Below, piece by piece: positions 1 through 10,500 of a DNA stretch of 29,148 nt. The notes beneath the pieces are model-generated. The model was not told the DNA's origin and made no database searches. It was given only the letters and a program-made list of their open reading frames with translations. The stretch is from Leucosporidium creatinivorum (taxonomy: Eukaryota; Basidiomycota; Microbotryomycetes; Leucosporidiales; Leucosporidiaceae). The position numbers were made by a program, and so were the translations under genes. Within the stretch, counting starts at the first letter, position 1, and each line of letters starts with the position of its first letter. The DNA lies in the NCBI GenBank assembly GCA_001600635.1, contig BCKL01000039.1:137930-167077 (forward strand). The letters run 5' to 3'.

Positions 1-222
1 AGCGGAAACTCACACACTAGTAAACAAGAACGCCTTCCCATGCTGCCCATTGAAGCTCTGCCCAATCCACAAGCCAGCGAGTCAGCTCTCGCCCCGAAAT
101 CCGGCTCGGCAACGACTCACCTTGCTCTCAATACATTCCGCCGTCGACAAATGAGTCTTGCACACATGGCAGCCAAAGACCTTGTGCTCCGAGGTGAGAT
201 ACTCTCGTGGTTTGAAGCCCAT
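1..222 (-). CDS. Yippee-family zinc-binding protein, copy A (5' part, cut by window edge)
   Basis: Only the first two exons are in the window. The ATG is at 222-220, exon 1 is 222-121, intron 1 is 120-58 (GTGAGT donor, GAGCTGAC branch point, CAG acceptor), exon 2 is 57-14, and the second intron's donor runs off the edge. Exon 1 encodes [20 protein letters not shown] followed by CKTHLS, with the first CxxC pair of the Yippee zinc fold at residues 18 and 21. Exon 2 encodes the [12 protein letters not shown] core that is typical of the family. Yippee proteins are small zinc-binding proteins of nucleus and cytoplasm; the animal member YPEL5 belongs to the CTLH/GID ubiquitin ligase. This copy is almost identical to the one at 28508 in inverted orientation, differing in exon 1 by three silent changes and one Ser/Ala change. 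It is truncated by the end of the contig, not visibly mutated. Confidence 0.85.
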
Positions 223-480
223 TTGACGGGGAGGTGAGGTTCGGGGAGGGTTGCGAGCGAGAGGGAGTGGGGGTGGCGAGTTGAGAGTTGGAGGGCAGGA
301 GGGGGGCAGAGGCGTAGCGGGAGGTGTCGGAAGAGAGGATGTAGAGTTGTAGGACGGTAGATGAGCGATATGTGAGGTGGGAGAGACGAGGGAGAGGCGG
401 GGAATGTGCGTCCCTGGGCCGTTTGAAGGTGAGTTGAGCTGCAGGAGTACGAGGGTAGGTTGTAGGGCGGTAGGGGAAGC
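1..480. repeat. Terminal inverted duplication, left arm (partner 28252-28731)
   Basis: The reverse complement of about 1-480 aligns with about 28252-28731. The inner part (1-222) covers Yippee exons and intron and differs from its partner by about five substitutions and one single-base indel. The outermost 60 bases (1-60) match 28672-28731 exactly. Beyond the ATG the 5' leader still aligns in blocks but is clearly more diverged. This is either a gene duplication in inverted orientation, or two alleles or homeologues placed at the two ends of one contig. Confidence 0.85.
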
Positions 481-619
481 TGCTCCTGTAGTCGATTCTG
501 TAGCTTTTCAGGGACCGAGCGAATGGAGCGGGAGGACAACCCGTCGGTTCGCCTAAATCGTCTCTCTCCCTCCGCCTCATCTTGCCCCGTTGTCGTCGAG
601 CTCACCCGCCCAGGAGAGG
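223..619. promoter_or_regulatory. Divergent intergenic region between Yippee copy A and ULP1-like gene
   Basis: About 400 bp separate two divergent start codons, so both promoters and both 5' leaders must lie here. Read toward the Yippee gene the sequence is strongly CT-rich, as is usual for leaders in this window. The half nearer the Yippee gene belongs to the inverted duplication. I see no clear TATA box and no other gene. Confidence 0.5.
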
Positions 620-3600
620 ATGCCCTCTACGCCAGTGTACTCGCCTACACATTCAACTACAACGAGCAACAAAAGGACCCGACGGATCTCCCTCTCTGAT
701 CAATCCAACTTTACTCCTACTAGTCGCCCTGCTAAGCGTCTTAAACCCCTCGTCGAACCAGCTCTCGTAGCAAAGAGGTCCTTCCTACCCTCTCTCTTCG
801 ACTGGATCAAAGCTAAAACTAGTCCAAGACCACCTCTGGGTCAGTATAGCTTGCACTCTCCTGGAGAGGTACACAACTGACGCGCTGGGACAAACAGCTC
901 CCGTAGCCCGTCTCCCTCACTCCCGTGCACCACCGCTCCCCTCTAGGCCTGGCCGACAGCAGCAGCGACATCACTACAGCAACATGCCACCTCTCGCTTC
1001 CACTTCCTACCCCTCCTCCTACGTCCCTCAGTCCCGGCAGAGGATGCAACCCACCACTCCAGCTCCCTTCGCTTTCACCCTCCCTCGCTCTCTGCCTCTT
1101 CCTCCTCCAGCAGCAGCACCAGCACCCACACCATCGCCCTACGAAACAGCACTAGCAGCCTGGAAGTGGGATTGCCAGCTCGCTAAAGCGGCGGGCAAGG
1201 CTGAGCCGCCGAAGCCAATGAGGCCGAGGTTGGAGAAGGGCAAGGGGAAGGAAAAGGAGAGGGCGGGGGAACAGAAGGAAGAGGCTTATAGGAAGAAGAA
1301 GCCCATGGGGCAGGCTCAGGTGAGTGATAGGTAGAGATTGGCTCGCTGCGCTGCTCGGGCTCAGCGAGGAGGAGGAGGGCGAGGTCGGCGCTCTGCTGGG
1401 CCTAGCTCGGCTGCGCAATTGTGGACGAGCTACAGCCGCTGACTTCTTTCCCTCTCCTCCTGCTACCCTTCCACGATCCGCTCGCTTCCCCTCCCTCCAA
1501 CTCCAACAGCACCAATCCGACGTAGCCAAGTACCAGCAATTCCGCACGCAGGAGCTCATCGACCAAGCCAACTGTATGAGTCGCGAGAAGCAGGAGGAAC
1601 AAGGTGCGCTGCTCTGCGCCTCCCCTTCCCTTCCCTCCTCTCCCTCCTTCTGCTTCCTCGCCCCAAGCTATGTAGCGCCGAGCTAACGCCCCCCCCCCCC
1701 CCCCCCCCCCCCTCCGACCTCGTCAACAGCCTCAATGGAGCAATATCGTCGCACCCTCGACGCCTTCCGCGCCTCGGACGCTCTTCAACAATCGCCATCC
1801 TCCTCCGCCGTGGCTATCCAACGGAGGAGCTCGAGTTCGGTCAAGCAGCGGTCCAGTGCGGGAGAGAGGGGGCCGTTGGGCGTGGATCATGCGATTGAGA
1901 CGGCCAAGAGGACTATGGCTGCGTAGGTCTCTCCTTCCTCCCGTTCTCCCTTCGAGTTCCTGCTTCTCCCTCGCGCCCTCGAGGTGGAGGTGGAGTCGAC
2001 GGGCGCGCGCCAACCCTTCTTCCCTCTCCTCACCTACCCACACTCCACAGTCCTTCACGACCCACAACATGGACGTTCGACCGTCTGCAAGAGAAGCTGG
2101 CCGAGATCGACCGGCAAGCGGACCAGTTGGTTGGAGGGAAGAGGAGGGGGAGGAAGTGGAGGAAGAGGCTGAGCAGGGAGCAGCAGGAGATCGTTAGTCC
2201 TTTTTCCCCCTTTCCCTCCCCCTCTCCCCCTCTGCGGAGCGCTGATGCAAGGGTCCTAACACCCCAAACAGGTCGACACCAACTTCGCAGACCGCTCCTT
2301 CCGCCGAGTCGTCTCCCCCGGCATCGTCGAGCATAAAGACCTCCTCCGCCTCCGCGGGTTGACATGGTTGAACGACGAGGTCATCACCCTCTATGGCTGT
2401 TTGATTACCGATCGGTCGAAAGCTGGTTTGGCTGCTCGTAGCGAGGGAGGGGGGAAGGAGAAGGAGAGAGAGGAAGGCATGCAGCTCAAGGACGTGCATT
2501 GCTTTAATAGCTTTTTTTACAAGACTTTTACGGAGAAGGGGTTCGCGGGGGTCAAGCGGTGGAGTAAGAAGGTGGGTCTTGTTCCCTCCACACGTCCTTC
2601 CTCGTGCTCGCTGACCCTCTTCTCTCTCCCTCTCTTCACCTCGTGCTTCTCCCCTCACTCGCTCGCTCGCTCGCCTCCTCCGCCCTCCCGCCCCGCCCCG
2701 CACAAATTCTCCCTCTCCCTACTTCCTCTCCCCTCGCTCGCCGCTCGTCGCTCTCCCCTCCTCGCGCCTCCCTCTCCCCCACTCGCTCGACCCCTCGCTT
2801 CCATCAGTTCGACACCTTCTCCAAACAACTCATCATCATTCCCATCAACCTCGGCAACTCGCATTGGGTCTGCTCGGCGATCAATCTTGAAAAGAAGAGG
2901 TTCGAGTACTATGATTCGTTGGGCGGGCCGATGGAGGGTGTTTATAAGGTGAGTTCCGTGTCTCTGGCGCCGTCGACTCAAGGGAGTGAGGTAGAAGAGT
3001 GGTGTGGACGAAGGCGTCGAGCGAGAGGAAAGGGGAGCGCCGAGAGCTGACCACCCTCCCCTCCCTGCAGACGCTCCGCAAGTACCTCGAAGCAGAACAC
3101 CTCGATAAGAAGAAGTCGCCGATTGATTTGAGCGAGTGGGAGAACTACTGGGATGAGGTGAGCTTGCACTTCGCTTTCCCACTTCCCTCCGCCGCCGAGC
3201 GAGCGATGAGTGCTGATGAGTCGTGCTGCATCGAATAGGACGTTCCCCAGCAGGAGAACTCTTGCGATTGCGGCATCTTCACCGTGCGTCCTCCTCTCCA
3301 TCATTCTCCTTTCCCTCCTTTTCGGCCCCTTCCGTCTCGCCCCCGCCGAACGCCGAACTAACCTCTTCCCCTCTCCCCTTCTCCCGCATACAAACAGTGC
3401 CAATTCATGGAATCCCTCTCCCGTAACGTCGAAGGGTTTGATTTCACGCAGCAGCAGATGCCTTAGTACGTCCTCCCTCTGCCTTTCCCCCCTCCCCCCT
3501 CCCCCCTCTCCCCTCTCCTCCTCGCTGAGCACGACGCTGACGACTGGTGCTTCAATTCGAACAGCATGCGCAACAAGATGGCGCTCGAGATCCATGAGGA

Positions 3601-3640
3601 GAGGTTGATCCCCGAGGAGGAGTGGGTCGATCTGGAGTAG
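620..3640 (+). CDS. ULP1: Ulp1-type SUMO (ubiquitin-like) cysteine protease, C48 family
   Basis: Predicted 595-residue protease that matures SUMO-like modifiers and removes them from targets. Eleven exons: 620-839, 898-1319, 1510-1603, 1730-1922, 2051-2192, 2272-2571, 2808-2948, 3071-3157, 3239-3283, 3398-3465, 3565-3640; all phases agree. The first 350 or so residues are low-complexity, Ser/Pro- and Arg/Lys-rich with a helical charged segment, as in the regulatory N-terminus of the family. The catalytic domain starts near residue 358 and has the WLNDEVI motif in exon 6. The predicted active site is His476 (NSHWVC), Asp493 (EYYDS), Gln538 (VPQQENS) and the nucleophile Cys544 (CDCGIF). Start: 620 is the first ATG after an in-frame stop at 554. 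Introns carry CTGAC or CTAAC branch points. Whether it acts on SUMO or NEDD8 cannot be decided by eye, but the layout fits Ulp1/SENP best. Confidence 0.9.
1689..1712 (+). repeat. 24-nt poly(C) run in intron 3 of the ULP1-like gene
   Basis: An uninterrupted run of 24 cytosines lies between the branch-point-like GAGCTAAC (about 1680) and the CAG acceptor ending at 1729. It forms most of the polypyrimidine tract of this intron. Such a run is prone to length error in sequencing and to slippage in vivo. Confidence 0.95.
3484..3512 (+). repeat. C-rich low-complexity tract in intron 10 of the ULP1-like gene
   Basis: Imperfect reiterations of a C5-6-T unit occupy the middle of the intron between exons 10 and 11. 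The intron keeps a GTACGT donor, a GCTGAC branch point and a CAG acceptor. It is probably a polypyrimidine microsatellite without coding role. Confidence 0.7.
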
Positions 3641-4008
3641 GTAGTTGGGTGCTCGGCGAGCGAGGGGGAGGAAGGGGGAGGCTTCGATGGGCTAAGGGGG
3701 GTCGTCTGTACGAGGGATGAAGCTTAAGCGATATGCTGGAGTGTTGTGCGATTGTCCTTGATGTTGATGCAGAGGAGAGAGGAGAGATGAAAAGAGGACA
3801 AGGGGCCAAGTTGCTGCGAAGCTGAGGTTGAGGCCGAACGACGAATTTGGCCCTTATCCTCCTCCTTCTTGCGTCCGTTTTCGCTCGACTTGGCAGCTGC
3901 TCTTCACTCGACTATAGCGCTCCAGCGCTCAACACCTGCCCCTACCCTCCTACCGCCCTCCCCCTCACTCGCTCCCCACCTCGCGCATCACGCAACCCTC
4001 ATCTCCTC
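3641..4008. other. Intergenic region between ULP1-like gene and prenylcysteine oxidase-like gene
   Basis: This 368-bp stretch holds the 3' end of the upstream gene and the promoter and leader of the downstream gene. The last 150 bases are strongly CT-rich on the plus strand, resembling a leader. An open frame continues upstream of 4009 in phase but contains no earlier ATG. Nothing else is recognisable. Confidence 0.5.
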
Positions 4009-6055
4009 ATGTTGGTCCTCCCTCTCCTCCCTCTGCTCGCTCTCACCCAATCAGCAGCAAGCGTCTCAGCCCAACTCCTCTTCCCCGCCAACGTCCCCTC
4101 CTCGCCCGATGGAGCCGCTCAACTCCCTTTCCACCTGACGCACCAGCACCAGGCGGGGGGAGCTGGGGCACTTTGGGTCGAGGGGAGGAAGCCCAGGATC
4201 GCTGTAATTGGTGGTGGAGCGGGTGGTGAGTCCTGCTTCTGCTCGACTCAGGGAAGAGGGAGGAAGAGTGATCGCTAATGCGAGGTGAACGTTGAACGAG
4301 CAGGCTCGTCGGCCGCTTACTTTCTAGCGCATTTTGGGAGGGAGGGACCCGGGATTGAGACGGATGTTACGGTGTTTGAGAAGTCAGATTATGTTGGCGG
4401 GAGGTCGACGGTGGTTCGGCCTTGGGAGGATGATCCCGAGGCTATCCCCGCCGCCGCCGAGCAGGAAGGGGAGGAGAGCGAGGAGCCCATAGAGTGCGGT
4501 GCGAGTATCTTTGTGAGTTGTTCTTATACTTCAGATAAAGAGAAGAGGAAGCTGATGAGTGAGGAAATTGCAGGTCGAGGCCAACAAGAACTTGCACAAG
4601 GCGGCAAGGGTGTTCAATCTCACTCTCTTGGCTCATACGGGCGAGGAAGGGACGATGAGTATCTGGGATGGCGAGAAGTTCGTCTACAGCGAAAGCAAAG
4701 GATGGGGATGGGGCTATTGGGACATTGCCAAGATGTTCTGGCGGTGAGTTTCTCGCTCCTCTCGGCGCTCGGTGATCGCTTCGCTGACCCTCTCACCCAC
4801 CCAAAACAGATACGGCCGCTCGCCGCTCAAAGTCCGCGCCCTAGTCAAAACCACCGTCGCCTCCTTCCTCCGTCTCTACTCCCCCGCCTTTATCTCCTCC
4901 GGCGCCTTCTCCTCCCTCTCCTCCTTCGCCACCTCGACGAACCTCTCCTACCCCTCCACCCTCTCGGGACTCGACTACTTCACCTCCGAGGGCATCTCTC
5001 CCCTCTTCACCACCGAGCTCATCGCCGCAGCCACAGCAGTCAACTATGGTACCCCCATCTCCGAGATCCACGGCACCGGAGCGCTCGTCAGTCTCGCCGC
5101 GACGGGAGCGGTGCATGTCAAGGGAGGGAATCGCAGGATCTTTGAGGGGTTCTTGGGGAGTAGTGAGGCGAGGTTGAAGATGGGCAAGACGGGCAAGGTG
5201 GTTGAGATTGTGAAGCTTGATGCGGTCAAGGGAGCGAGGGCTCAGTGGGTCGTCAAGACCGAGTCGGGAGGTGGCACGTTTGATGTGAGTAGTCAAGCTC
5301 TTGTTTCTTCCAGTGTAGCCGTAGCTGACCCCCGTAGACGTCCAACAGGCCGTCATCCTCGCCGCGCCCTTCCACCAAACCTCCATCTCAATCCACAACT
5401 CTGCCCTCCCTTCTCTCATCCCTCCTCAACCTTACGTCAACCTACACGTCACCTTCATCATCACCAACTCGACCGCCCCCTCTGCAGCATACTTCAACCT
5501 CCCCCCAACAACCTCCATGCCCAAATCCATCTTCGCTTCGTTCGACACACCCTCGGCAAAGGCCTCACCTCCCGCTTTCAACTCGCTCAATTACCTGCGC
5601 CCTCTCCTCCCTTCCACCAGCGCTCGCTTCGGTTTCGGCGAGGGCGAATGGCACGTCGTCAAGATGTTCTCCAAGTCCAAGCTCAGCGCTCAAATCCTCG
5701 GCGAGCTGTTCGGCGGAAGCGAGAATGTTGGCAAGAGTTGGGAAAAGGTTTGGGCCGCGTATCCCAAGCTGAAGCCCGTGAGGGAGGAGAAGGAGTTGGC
5801 CCCCGTCAGGCCGGATGAGGGGTTTTATTATGTCAATGGGTTTGAGAGGTTGATATCGACGATGGAGACGGAGGTGAGTTTCGGCTGCTCGTCCTCATCT
5901 TCCCTCCTCGCCGAACTTGAAATCGAAGCTGACCTCTCCATACTTACTATGCATCACAGACCGTCGCCTCGTTCAACGCCGTCGCTCTCCTCCTCCAGGA
6001 CTTCTTCGGCTACACTCCTCCGACCTCGTGGGCCGAATGGGACGAACAGAAGTAG
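4009..6055 (+). CDS. Prenylcysteine oxidase/lyase-like FAD protein, secretory
   Basis: Predicted 563-residue flavoprotein of the prenylcysteine oxidase family (animal PCYOX1), which cleaves the thioether of prenylcysteines released by turnover of prenylated proteins. Six exons: 4009-4225, 4304-4512, 4574-4743, 4810-5284, 5349-5873, 5960-6055, all in phase. The chosen ATG gives a classical signal peptide (MLVLPLLPLLALTQSA). Residues 62-75 form the FAD-binding Rossmann turn (KPRIAVIGGGAGGSS), followed by the FEKSDYVGGRST element that ends the second strand. The exon 4/5 junction reads GTFD then AVILAAPFHQ, a motif typical of the family's FAD domain. The C-terminal lyase region is complete, ending near SWAEWDEQK. 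The product should act in the endomembrane or vacuole lumen. Some fungal members are annotated only as hypothetical. Confidence in the family is high; the exact substrate is inferred. Confidence 0.9.
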
Positions 6056-6641
6056 GCTAGCAAAGGCGTCGATGTTTGTACATAGTCGGGTAGTGCTTCT
6101 GTGCTGGCATGAACTTGCTTTACGCGCTCGAGCCGCTATGATCGAGCTGAGAGCAGAGAGCAGCGCCGAGCGCCGAGCTCGCGTCCAGCTCAGCTGTGCG
6201 GGAAGTGAGTAGCGAGCCCATCGACGGTATGCGTCATCAGTAAGCCGGAGCGTTCTGTTTCTACTCTCTTTGTTCTGTAGGAACCGCTCAGCTCGGCTCG
6301 GCATGGGCTCCGGCCTCCAAGTCGGCGCTCGTATCTCCAGAGCCTTCGCTGATGCTGTAGGCTGTTCAGTCGGCCGGGAGCTGCTCGGGATTAATCAATG
6401 TGGTATTGTAGGGCCGTAAGCGCGCCACAGCTCTTCAAACTGCTTCAAGAGACTACAGAACTGCGCTTCAGCCTTACGCTGCCCACCCCGCCTGCGAAGC
6501 GCCGCCCAAGGCTCTCACTCTTCCCGTTCACCTCGTCTTCTCGTACAGCAGCTCTCGCAGCTTCCATTTCTCCCAAGACTTCCACCTCGAGTCTCCTGCA
6601 CCATCCTGTCCGACCTCTGCGCAGAGTGCACCCGATTCACG
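6056..6641. other. Intergenic region upstream of the small cysteine-rich gene
   Basis: No convincing gene is visible in these 586 bases. From about 6520 the plus strand becomes CT-rich and contains a CTCGTACAG that could be a 3' splice site of a 5'-leader intron. The frame of the downstream gene stays open from 6420 to 6642 but has no ATG there, so it could be partly coding only if an upstream exon exists. Confidence 0.4.
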
Positions 6642-7028
6642 ATGGACGCGATGTGTGCTGGAGTGGTGCGTTGTACCACATTATTTGGCCGAGCAGGAGC
6701 TGCAGCTAACTTTGAGATGGCAGATCTGCTCCTGGATGAACCGTACGCTCTCCCCTCCTCCGTGCTCCCCTCCTCCGCTGTCCCATCCCTTGGCTCATGC
6801 ACGAGCTAACCTCCCCCTTATATCGCAGTACGAGGCTGTTCACCCAACTGCAACCCCGCCTGCTGTAAAGGACTCTGCTCCTGCGGCTTCGACGAGGACG
6901 ACCGGCGGTATGTCGGTGAACAGCAGGGCGCTGGAGCCGGAGCTGTTGGAGGAGGGGGAGCAGGCGCGCAGGGGCAGGGAACAGCGGGACCGCCGAGTTA
7001 TGAGGCAAATGCGATGAAGGCTAATTGA
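6642..7028 (+). CDS. Small cysteine-rich protein with PPxY motif, unknown function
   Basis: Predicted 80-residue protein from three exons: 6642-6665, a 19-nt micro-exon 6724-6742, and 6829-7028. Both introns have canonical ends and CTAAC branch points, and phases agree. The protein starts MDAMCAGVICSWMN. A dense cysteine block follows (GCSPNCNPACCKGLCSCGF), then an acidic DEDD, a Gly/Ala/Gln-rich linker, and the tail PPSYEANAMKAN. PPSY is a PPxY motif, the class bound by WW domains such as those of Nedd4/Rsp5 ubiquitin ligases. The cysteines could be palmitoylated or bind metal; this is inference. The start is the least certain part, because the same frame is open further 5'. I do not recognise the family. 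The spacing and splice quality make it a real gene rather than noise. Confidence 0.65.
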
Positions 7029-7508
7029 GCTGGGATGTATCGATGCACCATTGAGGGAAGAGGATGTACAGGTGAGTTGATCTTGACTGTCCCGAGCGGG
7101 TGCCGAGAGCTGACCCTTGGCTTCGAGAGCAGAGCAGGGCTATCAATGTACGCGTATAGGAAGAAGGACCATAATCGAAGCTGTTGAACCTATCCGTCGA
7201 GCTTTTGGCCAACGTCCACGCCGCGCGGAGACGGAGCGCCGAGCGACTTCAATGATTGGGGCCGGCTTCTACTCGTCTACAGCTTTTGGACGAGGCCACG
7301 AGCTCCCAAGTTGTTCATCGAACTCTACGCAAGTGTTTCGCGTATACCTCAGATCTTCACCTCCGTCTCAGCGGCTCTCGCGCTGAGCTACTCTTCGCCG
7401 AGCGGGGCAGGCTGAGATAAATGAGTGTCAATCCGACTGCTACTAATCGAGCTACAACACGAAGGGAAAGCCAGTTCCCAGATGCGAATAATGTTATGAG
7501 AGTCTAGC
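7029..7508. other. Convergent 3' intergenic region, with a likely 3'-UTR intron at 7072-7132
   Basis: This is the tail-to-tail gap between the plus-strand cysteine-rich gene and the minus-strand coiled-coil gene. At 7072 a GTGAGT donor is followed by GAGCTGACC and a CAG ending at 7132. This is a perfect intron by the rules of this window, 44 nt after the stop codon. The remaining sequence shows no gene. Confidence 0.45.
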
Positions 7509-10500
7509 CTAGCGATCCGAATCACTCCTATCATCTCCATCCCCGACCACGCTCAAGTCGGCTAAGAATCGTTCATCGTCCTCGTTGAGCTCGTGCATGG
7601 CGCCCTCGCTTCCAGTGGGGTTCCAGTCTCGTTCGATGGGAGGAGGGAGGTGGTCGCCGTAGTCGCTCGAAGCGGTAGACATGCGAGAGAGGCGATAGTC
7701 GACGGGAGGAGGGGCGGCGGGTAGTCGGTGGCGAGTGAATTGGCTTCGGCCGAGGGAGGAAGGAGGAGCGATTTTCGAGGTGAAAGGACTGCCGTTGGGA
7801 GTGGCGCCAGTAGGAGGCGAGGAGCGAGCCTTGAGTGGGCTGGCCATCGAGCCGTAGGAGGACTTGGGGCCGAACGCCATCGTCTGACCCATCAGCGGCG
7901 AGCCAATGTCGCCGAGTCCACTCTGCTCCATCCCATCCAGCGATGAGCCAGTCGAAGCGGTGGAGGAAGTGCGAGCGCGGTAGGCGGAGGCGAGCTTGGA
8001 GGCCGGCGTGTTGGGCGAGTGCAGCTGGCGCATCGTAGGTGAGGCCGAGATGTTGCCGTTCGCCGAGTTGTTGCGCGAGATGTGGGGAGAGGCAGGTGCT
8101 GAGCCCGCGCGACGAGGAGGTCGAATGCCGGAGGGTGAGTGAGATCCTCCATTGAGCTTTGGCGACAAGCCTGCGCCGGGGCGAGGGGAGGCTGAGACGG
8201 GGGTGCTGCGAGGGGACGAGGAGGCGGCGGTGGCGACGGTGGAGGCAAGGCGAGGGGAGGGAGAGCCGACTCGAGGCGATGGGGAAGCCCGATACGCCTC
8301 GCCAGCCGCGAGGCGAGCGCCGACCATGACGGCCTCCCTCTCCAACTGCTCCTCCCGCTCCCTGCCTTCGACGAGCTCCCTGCGAAGCGCGTCTGCCTCG
8401 TCTCTGGACCTCTCGAGCTCCTTGACGGCCTCGCGAGCTCGATCTTCCCAAAGTTGACGACTCTTGAGGAGCTCGTCAAGCTTGTCGGCGTAGCTGTCCG
8501 AGTCGTTGCCGAGCACCTAGAGAGCGAGACAAAGTCAGCAGGACGAAGCGGTAAGATAACTCGAATGCTGTATGGCTCACCTTGCGAAGCTGCTTGGCCG
8601 ATGAGCGCGCCTCCTTGAGATCGGCATCAAGTCCGTCCCTCTGCGCCCGCACGTCGGTGAGGGTCGTTCTCGTCTCATGGAGAGCATCTTGCAGGGCGTC
8701 TCGTTCGATGACGGCCTTGTCGAGGTCGGCTTTGACAGCGGTGAACCTGCAGGAATGCGAGTCAGCAGCGCAACCGAGAGGGAGCGGAGGCTAGGCGAAC
8801 TCACTTGAAGAAGATCTCGAGCTTGTCCATCCCTCGGATGTTGGCCATACTCATCGATCCGTTCGATGCTGTCGAGTCCATGCTCATCCTCATCGTCGAA
8901 GTCTCGCCCGCCACCTCGCTCGTGTTGCTGAGGCTCGACCGACCGAGTGACGACCTCTTGCGGTGGACTGAGCGGTCGGGAGTCGAAGGGTACCAGGTGC
9001 TGGACTCGACACCGTTGCTGGCGCTGGCACCGAGGGCTAGCGGCCGCAAACTCTTCTTCTTGGGCGTGGTTTCAGCCTCCGATTTCTCGGCGGTGGCTGA
9101 GTCGTGAGCGAAAAGGCGTTGAGTGCTGAGCCTTGACGAAGCTCGGCCGAGGGATGAGGATGGCGACTGAGGCGGCTCGATTGTTCCCGTGTCGTCCGCT
9201 AGCCAGCTAACGAGCTGCTTGCCCACGCCGCTCCTCAACGCTCCTGATCCTGAGAGGCGACTGCTCGCTCGCGCACTACCAGGCGATCGGGCGCCGAGAC
9301 GGTCTGCACCTGGCATAGGCGAAGTGCTGGGTGTCGCCCACCCGTCTTCGCTCACTCCCTCGTCGCCCGATACGACCGACGTTCCACCCCTCGGCGGTCG
9401 ACCGCTGAGACGACGGGCGCGACGAGAGGTCAAGCTGTCGCTCTCCCGCCGGCGAGTCTTGGCCGAGGCCTCGTCTTCGAAGACGTCTCGGAGCGATTCG
9501 TTGCTGGGAGCCGTGTTGAAAGTGTGACGGCGAACAGCGCGGGTGGAGGAGGCCGAGGGAGGGGCGAGCGAGTCGAGGGAAGGCTTGAGGGAGATGCTGG
9601 AAGGTGCATAGAGAGGCGAGGTGGGTGGGCTAGAGAAGCTGCTGGTGAGCGAATCGACGGATTTGCGAGTCGTGGGTGCTCGCCCCTCGGCTGCCGACGA
9701 GTCGATGACGAGCGATGGGGAAGGGTGAGCCGCCCTTGATGGCGAAGGTAGGTCGAGTTGGTTGCTGGTGCTGGCTCGAGCTGGTGTGGGCGAGACTGAC
9801 GAGTGGGCGCCGGGAAGGGGAGTGGAGAGTCGGTTCGGCCTGTTCGATGGGCGCCGAAGATCAGCTTCCGAGCTCGACGAAGTCAAAGCTACAGGGGAGA
9901 GCTCACGTAAGAAGCATCACCAAATCATCCTCGATATCCGCCAAGCCCGTAGCTCCACCCTGGTTCTCCGCCTGCTTCAACGCCGCTTCGAACGCCTCCT
10001 CGACCGAGACGTCTCCAGCCTCGGACAGGCAAAAGCTCTTGGTCGAGCCCAGCATGCCCCTCATCCGCTCGTACGCCCTCTCCACTTCAACAATCGACCA
10101 CCGACGAGCCGTCCTCGGCGTAATCTCGTTGAGCGAGGAAGATTGCGAGTTGGCCCTCTCGAGCCCAGGGGCAGGCGAAGCGGGAAGGAGAGGGGTAGGA
10201 GGGCCGTCGGGAGGAGCGAGGAGGGGTGTCGACGATTGTTCGACTTTCGGAGTGGCCATCATCGACTCGGTTTGCGAGGGAGTGGGCGAGCGGAACTCGG
10301 GGAAAGGGGAGGCGGGGGTATCGAGTCGACGACCACCGAGAGCTAGCTCGGCTTCCATGCGCGAGATTTCGCGCTCCATCTCGTCCAGAGTCAGTGTCCG
10401 ATCGGGGTCGGGCGTCGTCCTGAGCACTTCTTGCTCGTTGTCCTCGTCAAGGACCGTCTTTGTCGGCTTGAGGGAGGCGGTAGCGGGAGCGAACTCGTTG

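Noticed and set aside
117-605. Minus-strand open frames of 150-162 codons across the Yippee A leader
   Set aside because: They read through the intron and the noncoding leader; the real start is the ATG at 222, shown by homology with copy B.
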